A DNA stretch of 42,635 bases from Veillonella seminalis. Its GTDB lineage: Bacteria; Bacillota; Negativicutes; Veillonellales; Veillonellaceae. The stretch is from assembly GCF_003992065.1 (NCBI RefSeq), contig NZ_RQUZ01000016.1:1-42635 (forward strand), written 5' to 3'. Of the stretch, positions 31,849-39,649 are shown piece after piece. Numbering within the stretch: the stretch's first letter is position 1; the number at the start of each line of letters is the position of its first letter. Both the position numbers and the translations under genes were made by a program. The notes below the pieces were generated by a model. The model was not told the origin of the DNA. It ran no database searches and worked only from the letters and a program-made list of their open reading frames with translations.

Positions 31849-33000
31849 ATGAGTAGCAGTTCGAAATTAAAATTTGATATTGATCTATATCAACAAGAGC
31901 TGGCTTATTTGGTCAATATTGACAGCTCATCGTCTGAACCGGTCGGTTCAGATAAGGTTGCCGATTTTTTCAAAAAACAGTATGAACAATTAGGATGGCA
32001 GGTTGAGTCTTTAAACTTGGCACCTTCTATCGGACATTGTCTGAAAATCACGAATGGACCGGCATCACATTATGATGTGTTACTGTTGGCACATTTAGAT
32101 ACGGTATTTCCATTGGGAACAGCAGCCAAGCGGCCATTTAGTTTAGAAGGTAATCGGGCGATGGGACCCGGTGTTATTGATTGCAAAGGCGGTGCATTGT
32201 CGGCACTTCATGTATTGCGGGCCATGCATAAGCAAGGTCAATTAAAAGACAAGCATATTTGCGTGTTTTTAAATACGGACCATGAAGGTATCGGGTCCTG
32301 TTATTCAAAGACAGTTAATCAGGAACTCTCGAAGGTATCTGATTGTGTGTTGGTTCTTGAGTGTGCGCGAGCTAACGGTAATTTGGTATATCAGCGCAAA
32401 GGGATTGCACGTTATCATTTGACCGTGAAAGGACGCAGTGCCCATGCCGGTGTGGATTATGAAAACGGCCGTAATGCCATTGAAGAATTGGCTCACTGGA
32501 TTATTGCTTTGCAGGGGGCCACTGATTTATCGAAAGAAACCACCGTTAATGTAGGTTTAGTAGAAGGCGGTACGGTAATCAATGCCGTTCCGGGATTGGC
32601 CAAGGCAGCTGTAGATGTGCGTTATTACGATAAAACAGAAATTACTCGCATTGAAGAGTTAATGGAGGAATTGAAAGCACATCCTCATGTACCGGATACG
32701 CAGGTTAAGATTGAAGGCGGCATTACAAGACCGCCTATGTTACCTTCTGAAAAAACAGGTCAATTGATGAAGCTCATAGAGACACAAGGTAAACGTGTCG
32801 GTGTAACGTTCGGCTGGACGGCAAGCGGTGGCGGTTCAGACGGCAGTTTTTCCGCAGATGCGGGAGCACCGACCATTGATGGCATGGGACCTATTGGCGG
32901 GGGTGCTCATACAGACGGTGAATATATGGAGTGGGATTCGGTAATACCAAGAGCCAAATTATTGAACGCTGTGCTTGAAGAGATTTTGCACGGGAAGTGA
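31849..33000 (+). CDS. M20-family metallopeptidase (carboxypeptidase G2-like)
   Basis: 383 aa. ATG 31849 is preceded by GGAAGGAG (31831-31838); the longer frame from 31783 has no SD and overlaps the promoter. M20 zinc-ligand motifs in order: LLAHLDTVFP (His, Asp), GPGVIDCKGG (bridging Asp), TDHEGIG (catalytic and ligand Glu), LECARANG, GRSAHAGVDYENGRNAIEEL (dimerisation-domain His and lid), and GGAHTDGE (final His). The HLDTVFP and DYExGRNAI signatures resemble the carboxypeptidase G2/glutamate carboxypeptidase subgroup, which releases a C-terminal Glu or acyl amino acid. No signal peptide, so cytosolic. First gene of an operon with dcuC 34 bases later: probably hydrolyses an imported or N-acylated amino acid while the carrier moves the product or substrate. 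Confidence 0.9.
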   Translation: MSSSSKLKFDIDLYQQELAYLVNIDSSSSEPVGSDKVADFFKKQYEQLGWQVESLNLAPSIGHCLKITNGPASHYDVLLLAHLDTVFPLGTAAKRPFSLEGNRAMGPGVIDCKGGALSALHVLRAMHKQGQLKDKHICVFLNTDHEGIGSCYSKTVNQELSKVSDCVLVLECARANGNLVYQRKGIARYHLTVKGRSAHAGVDYENGRNAIEELAHWIIALQGATDLSKETTVNVGLVEGGTVINAVPGLAKAAVDVRYYDKTEITRIEELMEELKAHPHVPDTQVKIEGGITRPPMLPSEKTGQLMKLIETQGKRVGVTFGWTASGGGSDGSFSADAGAPTIDGMGPIGGGAHTDGEYMEWDSVIPRAKLLNAVLEEILHGK

Positions 33001-33034
33001 TTATTTAGTGTATAGGTGTTAGGAGGCGAGGTTT

Positions 33035-34396
33035 ATGTTGTCTTTAGTAGTTGCACTACTGACAACGATTGTTGTTGCGTGGCTAATCATCAAACGGATG
33101 AAGCCGCAAGCTGTACTGTTTGCCGGAGGTATATTCCTCTTGGCGGTAGCCATTCTTATGGGATATCCGGTGCTTGATGCGAAAAAATCTACCGGCTTAT
33201 CTTGGTTTGATATTTTTAAGTTTATTGAAGATGTATTCAGCAATCGTGCTGCGGGTATCGGACTTATGATTATGACAGTTGGCGGTTTTGCCAAATATAT
33301 GGATTATATCGGAGCCAGTCGCAGTCTTGTTTATATTGCGTCGAAACCGCTGAGTATGGTGAAATCACCATATGTTTTGTTGGGCATCAGCTATATTATC
33401 GGTCAATTGCTCAATATTGTTATTCCAAGTGCGGCCGGACTGTGTGTTTTATTGATGGCAACTATGTATCCGGTTCTTGTTAATTTGGGTGTTAGTCGTT
33501 TGTCGGCGGCTGCTGTAGTAGCTACGACACCTTGCTTGGATTTAGGCCCTGCTTCAGGGTCAGCCGTATTTGCTGCTAAAACTGCCGGCCTTGATGTAGC
33601 CGATTATTTTGTGGCCAAACAGATTCCGATTGCCGTAGTAACGATGGTAGCTATCGCTGTTTCACATTATTTCGTGCAACGTTATTTTGACCGCAAAGAA
33701 GGGCTTGAGCCACAGAAACTTCAGGCGGTTTCGGCACATGAAAGCGAAACTGAAAATTTACCGCCGAAAATCTACGCTCTGTTACCGATGATTCCAATTA
33801 TTTTTGTATTAGTTTTCAGTAAGCTTGGTATTTCAAGTATTAAGATGTCTGTCGTGACGGCCATGATTATCAGTATTTTTATTGCTATGATTCTTGAAGT
33901 GATTCGTACGCGTAGGCCGATGGAAGTGTGTAAAAATATCCAAGTTTTCTTTGATGGTATGGGGCATCTATTTGCAACCGTTGTTACGTTGATTGTAGCC
34001 GGTGAAACCTTCGCTTATGGGTTGACAAAAATCGGTGCCATTGACATGATTATAAAAGGAGCACAGGGTTCCGGCTTTGGTGCTATCGGGGTAACCTTGA
34101 TAATGACTTTAATTGTAGCTATTGCGGCAGTTATTATGGGCTCCGGTAATGCTCCGTTCTATTCCTTTGGTGCTTTGGTTCCGGATATTGCCAAAGGCCT
34201 TTCGATGATGCCGGCGGCTATGATTACACCAATGCAGATGGCATCCAGTATTGCACGTAGTGCGTCGCCAATTACGGCTGCTGTTGTTGCTGTAGCCGGT
34301 GTTGCTGATGTATCTCCGGTTGATCTTGTAAAACGTACAGCAATTCCGATGGGTATTGCTTTAGTGGTATCTTTCTTAATGGCTGTAATTTTCTAA
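33035..34396 (+). CDS. dcuC: DcuC-family C4-dicarboxylate transporter
   Basis: 453 aa, full length for the family. ATG 33035 follows AGGAGGCGAGG. About 12 hydrophobic segments. DcuC-like blocks: a first helix and IIKRMKPQAVLFAGGIFLL; GLMIMTVGGFAKYMDYIGAS; SKPLSMVKSPYVLLG; IPSAAGLCVLLMATMYPVLVNLG; and a repeat-type C-terminal half (MGSGNAPFYSFGALVPDIA...ITPMQMASSIARSASPITAAVVAVAG). Inner-membrane carrier for fumarate/succinate-type exchange or efflux in anaerobes. Being within an M20 peptidase operon under LysR control, its true substrate may be an acidic amino acid or peptide derivative rather than succinate. Intact. Confidence 0.88.
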   Translation: MLSLVVALLTTIVVAWLIIKRMKPQAVLFAGGIFLLAVAILMGYPVLDAKKSTGLSWFDIFKFIEDVFSNRAAGIGLMIMTVGGFAKYMDYIGASRSLVYIASKPLSMVKSPYVLLGISYIIGQLLNIVIPSAAGLCVLLMATMYPVLVNLGVSRLSAAAVVATTPCLDLGPASGSAVFAAKTAGLDVADYFVAKQIPIAVVTMVAIAVSHYFVQRYFDRKEGLEPQKLQAVSAHESETENLPPKIYALLPMIPIIFVLVFSKLGISSIKMSVVTAMIISIFIAMILEVIRTRRPMEVCKNIQVFFDGMGHLFATVVTLIVAGETFAYGLTKIGAIDMIIKGAQGSGFGAIGVTLIMTLIVAIAAVIMGSGNAPFYSFGALVPDIAKGLSMMPAAMITPMQMASSIARSASPITAAVVAVAGVADVSPVDLVKRTAIPMGIALVVSFLMAVIF

Positions 34397-34450
34397 TGAG
34401 CTAAAGATAGCTAAATTTGATAGATGTTTTGGGGAAAGGAGCAATTCAAG

Positions 34451-35347
34451 ATGTTTAAAATATTTAAAATTATTCTTTTTGTGTTGCTGTCGTTCTTGTT
34501 GCCGTTGCAGCTGATTCAGGCAAAGTCAACTGATTCACCTAGCGCAATTTCGGTGGGAGCCGGTAGTTATCTTATGACAGAAACTCGCGGAGCAACCGCG
34601 GAGCCGATGCATATCTTTACCTATCGAGCCTCTTCGTGGCAGGACGGTAAACCGGTTATTATTGTATTTCATGGCTTGCAGCGTAATGCTGATGCGTACC
34701 GTGATGGCTGGATAAAAGCTGCGGAAGAGAAAGGTTTCTTAGTAATTTGTCCTGAATTTTCAGAAGAAAAATTTCCGGGAGTTTCCTACTATAACCTTGG
34801 TTATGTGGTGAATCAGGAAGGAGATGAAATGCTAAATCCTGAATCAACATGGATTTTCCCTGTTATTGATAATGTAATGGCTGACGTCCGTGCCCGTATG
34901 CAGATTCAAAAGAGTCCTGTTATACTGTTTGCTCATTCCGCCGGTGCTCAGTTAATTCATCGTTATGTATTGTTTGATCAAAACAGTACTGCCGATAAAA
35001 TTGTAATCGCCAATGCAGGTTGGTATACAATGCCTGATCGATCTATTCTTTTCCCTTACGGCATTAAGAATGTGCCTGTATCCGATAAGCAACTTAAAAA
35101 TGCGTTCGCAAAACCGGTAATTATTTTATTGGGAGATAAGGATACACAGCGATCTAAGGTACTTAGAAAAACACCGGAAGCTGATGCTCAAGGTTTAAAC
35201 CGTCTGGAACGTGGTCATGCTTTTTATGAAAAAACACAAGAAACCGCGAAGCAGATGGGTGTTCCTTTCAATTGGAAGCTACAGGAAGTTCCCGGCGTGG
35301 GCCATGATGGTGACGCCATGGGGGCGTATGCGGCAACATTATTTTAG
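34451..35347 (+). CDS. Exported alpha/beta-hydrolase (esterase/peptidase-like)
   Basis: 298 aa. ATG 34451 after GGGGAAAGGAG; the upstream in-frame ATG 34424 would spoil the signal peptide. Signal peptide MFKIFKIILFVLLSFLLPLQLIQA (1-24). Alpha/beta-hydrolase core: VIIVFHGLQRNADAYRDG (oxyanion loop), FAHSAGAQLIHRY (nucleophile Ser in xHSxG; the first Gly is Ala), LLGDKDTQRS (acid Asp) and VPGVGHDGDAMG (catalytic His). Resembles PHB-depolymerase or BAAT-like serine esterases. Third gene of the M20-dcuC operon, 54 bases after dcuC. It probably acts in the periplasm to release the compound that the carrier and peptidase handle. Terminator follows at 35400. Confidence 0.82.
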   Translation: MFKIFKIILFVLLSFLLPLQLIQAKSTDSPSAISVGAGSYLMTETRGATAEPMHIFTYRASSWQDGKPVIIVFHGLQRNADAYRDGWIKAAEEKGFLVICPEFSEEKFPGVSYYNLGYVVNQEGDEMLNPESTWIFPVIDNVMADVRARMQIQKSPVILFAHSAGAQLIHRYVLFDQNSTADKIVIANAGWYTMPDRSILFPYGIKNVPVSDKQLKNAFAKPVIILLGDKDTQRSKVLRKTPEADAQGLNRLERGHAFYEKTQETAKQMGVPFNWKLQEVPGVGHDGDAMGAYAATLF

Positions 35348-35399
35348 GTAAGTTGAATAGCTAAAAGAAATATAATAAATGATATTATAAATTAAGAAT

Positions 35400-35434
35400 G
35401 CCCTCGACTACGAATGAAGTCGAGGGCTCTCTTT
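35400..35434 (+). terminator. Terminator of the M20-dcuC-esterase operon
   Basis: GCCCTCGACT / AGTCGAGGGC, 10-bp perfect stem, 8-base loop, T-rich tail. Confidence 0.88.
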
Positions 35435-35529
35435 ATGAGATATATGTTGCTGTATACCGGACAATCAACTTATGCTATACTTAAAGTATATTATCAAGTA
35501 GCACGTTTTTGATTGGAAGGGTGAGTTGT

Positions 35530-35919
35530 ATGAAACGGCTATGGCAAGGACTAATTATTATGTGTATGGGTATTATGTTTATGTTTGCTGGTACGAATTC
35601 GGCAAGTGCCACTGATGTGTGGGTGGCGCATTATAATAATGACAATGTTGATGTGTATACTATGAATGATACTATTACCTATAGTTCCGATTCAAACGGA
35701 CGCGGTTTTTCTATAGCTACTAAATTTGTTTGCTATGGTCAGTTGCAAAAAGTAGTTACTTGGCATTTTGGAAAATTTAGAAACGGTATGTGGCGTTATC
35801 GTACTAATACTATGTCAGGCGGTCATGATACTGTAACTATTCCTCGTAATCCTGTATTTGAATATGGTATGAATCAAATAGGTTGGTCCTACTATATTGA
35901 CGGTTCGTATTACTATTAA
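35530..35919 (+). CDS. Small secreted protein, unknown function
   Basis: 129 aa. ATG 35530 after GAAGGGTGAG; the start at 35509 adds 7 polar residues without SD. Signal peptide MKRLWQGLIIMCMGIMFMFAGTNSASA (1-27). The mature domain starts TDVWVAHYNNDNVDVYTMNDTI, is rich in Tyr, Trp and Asn and poor in charge, and ends YGMNQIGWSYYIDGSYYY. The DVWVA/DVYVG mature start is shared with the protein at 637-993, which suggests a small family of beta-rich exported proteins in this organism. One Cys (VCYG). Followed 36 bases later by an esterase gene, probably co-transcribed. Function unknown. Confidence 0.7.
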   Translation: MKRLWQGLIIMCMGIMFMFAGTNSASATDVWVAHYNNDNVDVYTMNDTITYSSDSNGRGFSIATKFVCYGQLQKVVTWHFGKFRNGMWRYRTNTMSGGHDTVTIPRNPVFEYGMNQIGWSYYIDGSYYY

Positions 35920-35955
35920 TAAAAAGTAGGGTGTTTTTGGGGAAGGCGTGAAACC

Positions 35956-36636
35956 GTGAAAGAGAGTTTTACAATATCAGGTAAAAGCATAATTTTATAT
36001 AAAGCAAAGCAGCCCAATCAACCGTTAGTTGTACTGAATATGTTTGAAGATGACAGTACCGGTGTAGTGGCTGAACTGCAGAAAATGGGTGATTTTGATA
36101 TAAACCTTCTTGTTATCAGCAAACTTGAGTGGAATGCGGAGTTGTCGCCTTGGGAAATCCCGTCTATTTCAAAATACGAACCGCCTTTTACCGGTGGTGC
36201 TCCTCAGTATTTGGAATGGCTACTGAATGAAGCGTTGCCTAAAGCAAAAAGTTTGATTGAAGGAACGGCAACAAAAATATATATTGCAGGCTATTCCATG
36301 GCCGGGTTATTTGCTTTATATGCGCTTTATGCATGTGATGCGTTTGATCGAGCCGCTTGCATGTCTAGTTCATTCTGGTATCCGGATTTTAAAGAATATG
36401 TGGCCACGCATGAGATGAAACGTGCACCGGAAAAATTATATTTCTCATTAGGCGATAAAGAAGCTAAAACCAAGCACGCAATTCTTAAAACAGTGCAGGA
36501 AAATACGGAAGCTATTGTTGATTATCTAAAGACGCGAAAAATAGATGTGACTTTTGAAACGAATGAAGGAAATCACTTCAAAAATATTGACTGGCGTATT
36601 GCTAAAGGGATTACTGCGATATGTGTATTAACGTAA
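35956..36636 (+). CDS. Alpha/beta-hydrolase, esterase D/Fes-like, cytosolic
   Basis: 226 aa from GTG 35956, preceded by GGGGAAGGCG. Alpha/beta-hydrolase signs: LVVLNMFEDD at the start strand, IAGYSMAGLFALYALY (GxSxG-type nucleophile), CMSSSFWYPDF, YFSLGDKEAKT (acid residue Asp) and NEGNHFKNIDWRI (catalytic His). These follow the layout of siderophore/feruloyl-type esterases (esterase D group). No signal peptide, so cytosolic, unlike the exported hydrolase at 34451. It may hydrolyse imported esters such as siderophores, but the gene has no transport partner here. Terminator at 36646. Confidence 0.8.
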   Translation: MKESFTISGKSIILYKAKQPNQPLVVLNMFEDDSTGVVAELQKMGDFDINLLVISKLEWNAELSPWEIPSISKYEPPFTGGAPQYLEWLLNEALPKAKSLIEGTATKIYIAGYSMAGLFALYALYACDAFDRAACMSSSFWYPDFKEYVATHEMKRAPEKLYFSLGDKEAKTKHAILKTVQENTEAIVDYLKTRKIDVTFETNEGNHFKNIDWRIAKGITAICVLT

Positions 36637-36645
36637 TATTAATGT

Positions 36646-36685
36646 CGGGGGAATCCGCCGCTTTGGCTGGTTCCCCTTTTTTTAC
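36646..36685 (+). terminator. Terminator after the esterase
   Basis: GGGGAA...TTCCCC stem with extra imperfect pairing, then T7, within 50 bases of the stop. Confidence 0.75.
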
Positions 36686-36755
36686 ACATCTAGTCGAGCT
36701 TTTTCTAATGAGCTATCGGCCGGTATACGAGATTATTTAATTGAGGAGGGCGCTT

Positions 36756-36950
36756 ATGTTTACGAAAAAAAGCTGTATGTATGATCCCATCGATGATGGT
36801 AAAGCCGAAATATTACGCATTGAAACTCGAGCGGAGTTGGATGCTATTTTGTCTGAAGATGTATATCAGCCATTTGGCGGAGCCACTTATGAAGTGCATG
36901 AATTCAAGGCCGCCATGGTAGCAGACAATATCAAAGATTATCAGGGATAA
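36756..36950 (+). CDS. Small conserved-looking protein, unknown
   Basis: 64 aa. ATG 36756 follows GAGGAGGGC, a strong SD that decides the start over TTG 36741. Acidic, no signal or membrane helix: MFTKKSCMYDPIDDGKAEIL...ELDAILSEDVYQPFGGATYEVHEF. Cytosolic. A promoter-sized gap precedes it, and a hairpin terminator follows at 37025. No family recognised. Confidence 0.55.
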   Translation: MFTKKSCMYDPIDDGKAEILRIETRAELDAILSEDVYQPFGGATYEVHEFKAAMVADNIKDYQG

Positions 36951-37315
36951 TTGCAGATTATTGATTGGGCCCAAGGGTGGTTAAAATAGAATACTCGTAG
37001 CTCAAGGCTTAACTATGAATACTGAACGAGGCGATATGTAATGTATTGCCTCGTTTTCTTTGTAGCTGATTAGTTGTTCCGTTACTATACGATTTGTACT
37101 TTAAAAACGGATATTGAGAAGACAATGTCCTGTAATTTCCTGTGAGAAGAAAAAACCTTTACTTGAGTGGACAAATTTTGTCAATTTTTGTTTGCTGTCA
37201 GGCTAAATTCTTATTATAATATATCTATGAGATAGAATTTACTTCCTGTTTGTATATGGAAGTTGTAAGCGATAGGAATTAATTCTAGTATAATCATGTA
37301 AAGCGAGGGATTATT
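36951..37315. other. Intergenic region: terminator, then promoter with palindrome
   Basis: 365 bases. A terminator (AACGAGGCGATA / TATTGCCTCGTT plus T-rich tail) lies at 37025-37060. No gene seen between it and the promoter at 37192. Confidence 0.55.
37170..37220 (+). promoter_or_regulatory. Promoter of nitroreductase operon with GACAAA-T-TTTGTC palindrome
   Basis: TTGCTG (37192-37197), 17 bases, TATAAT (37215-37220). A perfect 6+6 palindrome GACAAATTTTGTC (37170-37182) ends 9 bases upstream of the -35, a position suited to a regulator. Confidence 0.5.
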
Positions 37316-37846
37316 ATGCATGATGCAGAACATTTGATACAACTGTTAAAAACTAGACGGAGTGTTCGTAGTTTTAAGTCGGATGCGGTGCCTGCGGAAT
37401 TAATAGATCAGATTATTGATGCAGGTCTGTATGCGCCTAGCAGTATGGGGAAACAATCGGCCATTATTGTGGCCGTAACGAATAAAGAAGTTCGGGACCG
37501 CTTATCGGCGATGAATGCCAAGATTTTCGGTACCGAAAGTGATCCGTTTTATAATGCACCGGTAGTGCTGGTGGTATTGGCGTCAAAAGAACGGCCACCT
37601 TATGTATGTGACGGTTCGCTGGTTATGCAAAATCTCATGCTCGCCGCTCATGCGTTGGGACTTGGTAGTTGCTGGATTCATCGTGCCAAAGAAGAGTTTG
37701 AATCACCGGAAGGCAAAGAACTTTTGGCGTCATTAGGGATTGAAGGGGATTACGAAGGCATCGGCCATTGTGTCCTCGGTTATATTGACGGCGAAATGCC
37801 TAAGGCAGCACCCCGCAGAGAAAATCGGGTATATTACGTAAAATAA
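37316..37846 (+). CDS. Nitroreductase-family FMN oxidoreductase
   Basis: 176 aa, typical for short nitroreductases. ATG 37316 after GCGAGGG. FMN-binding signatures: LLKTRRSVRSFKSDAV (Arg-x-Ser near the N-terminus), LYAPSSMGKQS, DGSLVMQNLMLAAHALGLGSCWI (dimer helix and glycine motif) and a basic C-terminal PRRENRVYYV. Cytosolic dimer reducing nitro compounds, quinones or flavins with NAD(P)H. 18 bases before the TerC/YjbE gene, so probably one operon behind the 37192 promoter. Intact. Confidence 0.92.
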   Translation: MHDAEHLIQLLKTRRSVRSFKSDAVPAELIDQIIDAGLYAPSSMGKQSAIIVAVTNKEVRDRLSAMNAKIFGTESDPFYNAPVVLVVLASKERPPYVCDGSLVMQNLMLAAHALGLGSCWIHRAKEEFESPEGKELLASLGIEGDYEGIGHCVLGYIDGEMPKAAPRRENRVYYVK

Positions 37847-37864
37847 AGTTAAAGGAAAAAATAT

Positions 37865-38548
37865 ATGGAATTTTTAGAGTTAGCTACATGGATTATGATT
37901 GGTAAAATTATCGTGGTCGATATTTTGCTGGCCGGCGATAATGCCGTGGTTATCGGCATGGCCGTAAGTAAATTGGAAGATAAGTATCGTGAAAAAGCTA
38001 TTATGTGGGGGACCTTCGGGGCCATCGCAATGCGACTTATTTTTGCCACTATTTTAGTTGAAGCTTTGGAATACATTCCGGGGCTCCACTTTGTAGGCGG
38101 TCTCGTGCTCTTATGGATTGCCTTCCATCTGCTCGTTGGCGATGACGATGATGCGAATATCGAAAGTAAGGACTCCTTGCGCGGTGCAATTATTACTATT
38201 ATCGTAGCTGATGCTATGATGAGTATCGACAATGTTATCGGCGTTGTCGGCGCGGCGAAAGGTCACTTGGAACTCGTTATTGTAGGTATGTTGATTACCG
38301 TACCGCTCTTAATTTACGGTTCCCGTTTATTGGCACGCATCATCAATAAATATCCGATTATCTTGTGGGCGGGCGGTAGCTTGCTCGCGTGGGTAGCCGC
38401 TGAAATGGTTACGGCGGAACCTTTATTACAGCCGTACATCACAGGTTATGAACGGTTAATTGAAATTGCCGGTGTTATTTTGGTTGTGGCTGCGGCACTT
38501 ATTTGGAAACGTCGTCGTAAAGCAGCTTCGCCTGATGAAGAAGCGTAA
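37865..38548 (+). CDS. TerC/YjbE-family integral membrane protein (putative metal transporter)
   Basis: 227 aa. ATG 37865 after TTAAAGGAAAA. Seven or so membrane helices. TerC-type signature residues: VVDILLAGDNAVVIGMAVSKL (acidic, intramembrane) and IVADAMMSIDNVIGVVGAA in the second half, the duplicated (L/M)xxDNxxx core thought to bind metal. Ends in a basic RRRRKAASPDEEA tail. In other Firmicutes YjbE/TerC proteins are linked to manganese export and metalation of exported enzymes; there they often sit under yybP-ykoY riboswitches, but none is visible here. Inner membrane. Terminator at 38590. Confidence 0.9.
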   Translation: MEFLELATWIMIGKIIVVDILLAGDNAVVIGMAVSKLEDKYREKAIMWGTFGAIAMRLIFATILVEALEYIPGLHFVGGLVLLWIAFHLLVGDDDDANIESKDSLRGAIITIIVADAMMSIDNVIGVVGAAKGHLELVIVGMLITVPLLIYGSRLLARIINKYPIILWAGGSLLAWVAAEMVTAEPLLQPYITGYERLIEIAGVILVVAAALIWKRRRKAASPDEEA

Positions 38549-38589
38549 GCTAAATTGAATAGTGAAAAGTCCGATTAACGGATTTGTAG

Positions 38590-38623
38590 AATGAGCTTGG
38601 TGTAGATGCCAAGCTCATTTTTT
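38590..38623 (+). terminator. Terminator of nitroreductase-TerC operon
   Basis: AATGAGCTTGG / CCAAGCTCATT, 11-bp perfect stem, 8-base loop, T6. Confidence 0.92.
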
Positions 38624-38719
38624 ATGCCAATTAGGTTGAGTTTGTGTAATTACGGGGGTTTTGAACAGTGTTGATAGAGGGATTATGTAGGATGGGAAAA
38701 ATTTTTGTAAAAGTTAAAA

Positions 38720-38756
38720 TGTAACACTTGACGTTACAACTTAAAGATAATATAAT
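38720..38756 (+). promoter_or_regulatory. Promoter with Rrf2-type operator upstream of the YwnB-like gene
   Basis: TTGACG (38728-38733), 17 bases, TATAAT (38751-38756): a near-consensus sigma-70 promoter. The inverted repeat TGTAAC-N7-GTTACA (38720-38738) overlaps the -35, so binding would block polymerase. The same pattern precedes the Rrf2 gene. A 5' leader of about 155 bases follows with no clear structure; 38757-38918 is otherwise AT-rich and empty. Confidence 0.65.
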
Positions 38757-38918
38757 AAACATGTAAGTTGAGTGGTTACAAGAAATGAAAATCTTTAACA
38801 AGCAACTAAACATTAATTAGAAAAGTTAAACATTAAAATGAATTTTACACATTAAAAGAGTTTTTTTAGTAGTTTTAATACTGTTAGGGCCCATAGAGGC
38901 AGAAAAGAGAGGTTCATT

Positions 38919-39548
38919 ATGAAAATCGCAGTTGTAAGTTCGAATGGTAAAGTAGGTCGTTTGGTAGTAGCGTAAGCTGTTCGTCGTGGTTTTGACGTAA
39001 CAGGCTTTGCTCGTAGCGAAAACAAATCGGAAGCTCAGAATTTTGTTCAGAAAGATATTTTTGATATTACTAAAGACGATTTAAAAGGCTTTGATGCGGT
39101 AGTTGATGCTTTTGGTGCTTTTACGCCGGACACATTGCCACTACACACTAAATCTTTGATGCATTTGTCTGATGCGGTAGCCAATACGGATACGCGTTTG
39201 TTGGTAGTCGGCGGTGCGGGCAGCTTGTTCATGAATAAAGAACATAGCCTTCAATTGTTGGATACTCCGGAATTTCCAAAAGAATATTATCCGTCAGCAA
39301 AAGCTCAGACAGATGAATTGGTAGAACTTCGCAAACGCAATGATGTTAAATGGACTTTTGTAAGCCCTGCTGCTGATTTCCAAGCAGATGGTGCTCGTAC
39401 TGGTGAATATATCTTAGCCGGTGAAGAATTTACTGTTAACAATCGTGGTGAAAGTGTTGTAAGTTATGCTGATTATGCACTCGCAATGGTTGATGAAATC
39501 GAAAAAGGTAACCACATTCGGCAGCGTATCAGCGTAGTAGGTAAATAA
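38919..39548 (+). pseudogene. NAD(P)H-binding oxidoreductase (YwnB-like) with in-frame ochre
   Basis: ATG 38919 follows AGAGAGG. The sequence starts MKIAVVSSNGKVGRLVVA (a GxxGxxGxxV-like NAD(P) loop), then TAA at 38973-38975 in place of a likely Glu codon (GAA), and continues in frame AVRRGFDVTGFARSE...FDAVVDAFGAFTPD...LLVVGGAGSLF...FVSPAADFQADG to 39548, 209 codons in all. This is the atypical-SDR/NmrA-like family represented by B. subtilis YwnB, whose gene sits next to the Rrf2 gene ywnA. Here too the Rrf2 gene follows, and both carry the same operator. As written only 18 residues would be made unless translation restarts downstream. Confidence 0.85.
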
Positions 39549-39610
39549 TTATACATTTTTATTTTTTGCATTGTTATAGTAAATTCGGCGTATTCGTGAT
39601 ATAATTTAAA

Positions 39611-39631
39611 TTGTAATAGTACACATTACAA
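39611..39631 (+). promoter_or_regulatory. Rrf2-type operator, inverted repeat before the regulator gene
   Basis: TTGTAAT-N7-ATTACAA (39611-39617 / 39625-39631). Its core TGTAAY-N7-RTTACA equals that at 38720-38738, with identical 7-base spacing. It lies 19 bases before the regulator start, as expected for autorepression. Confidence 0.65.
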
Positions 39632-39649
39632 TTTATAGGAGGCATGTAC

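Noticed and set aside
37847-37864. Possible yybP-ykoY manganese riboswitch before the TerC/YjbE gene
   Set aside because: Only 18 bases separate it from the nitroreductase gene, and the leader before 37316 shows no riboswitch-like paired helices.
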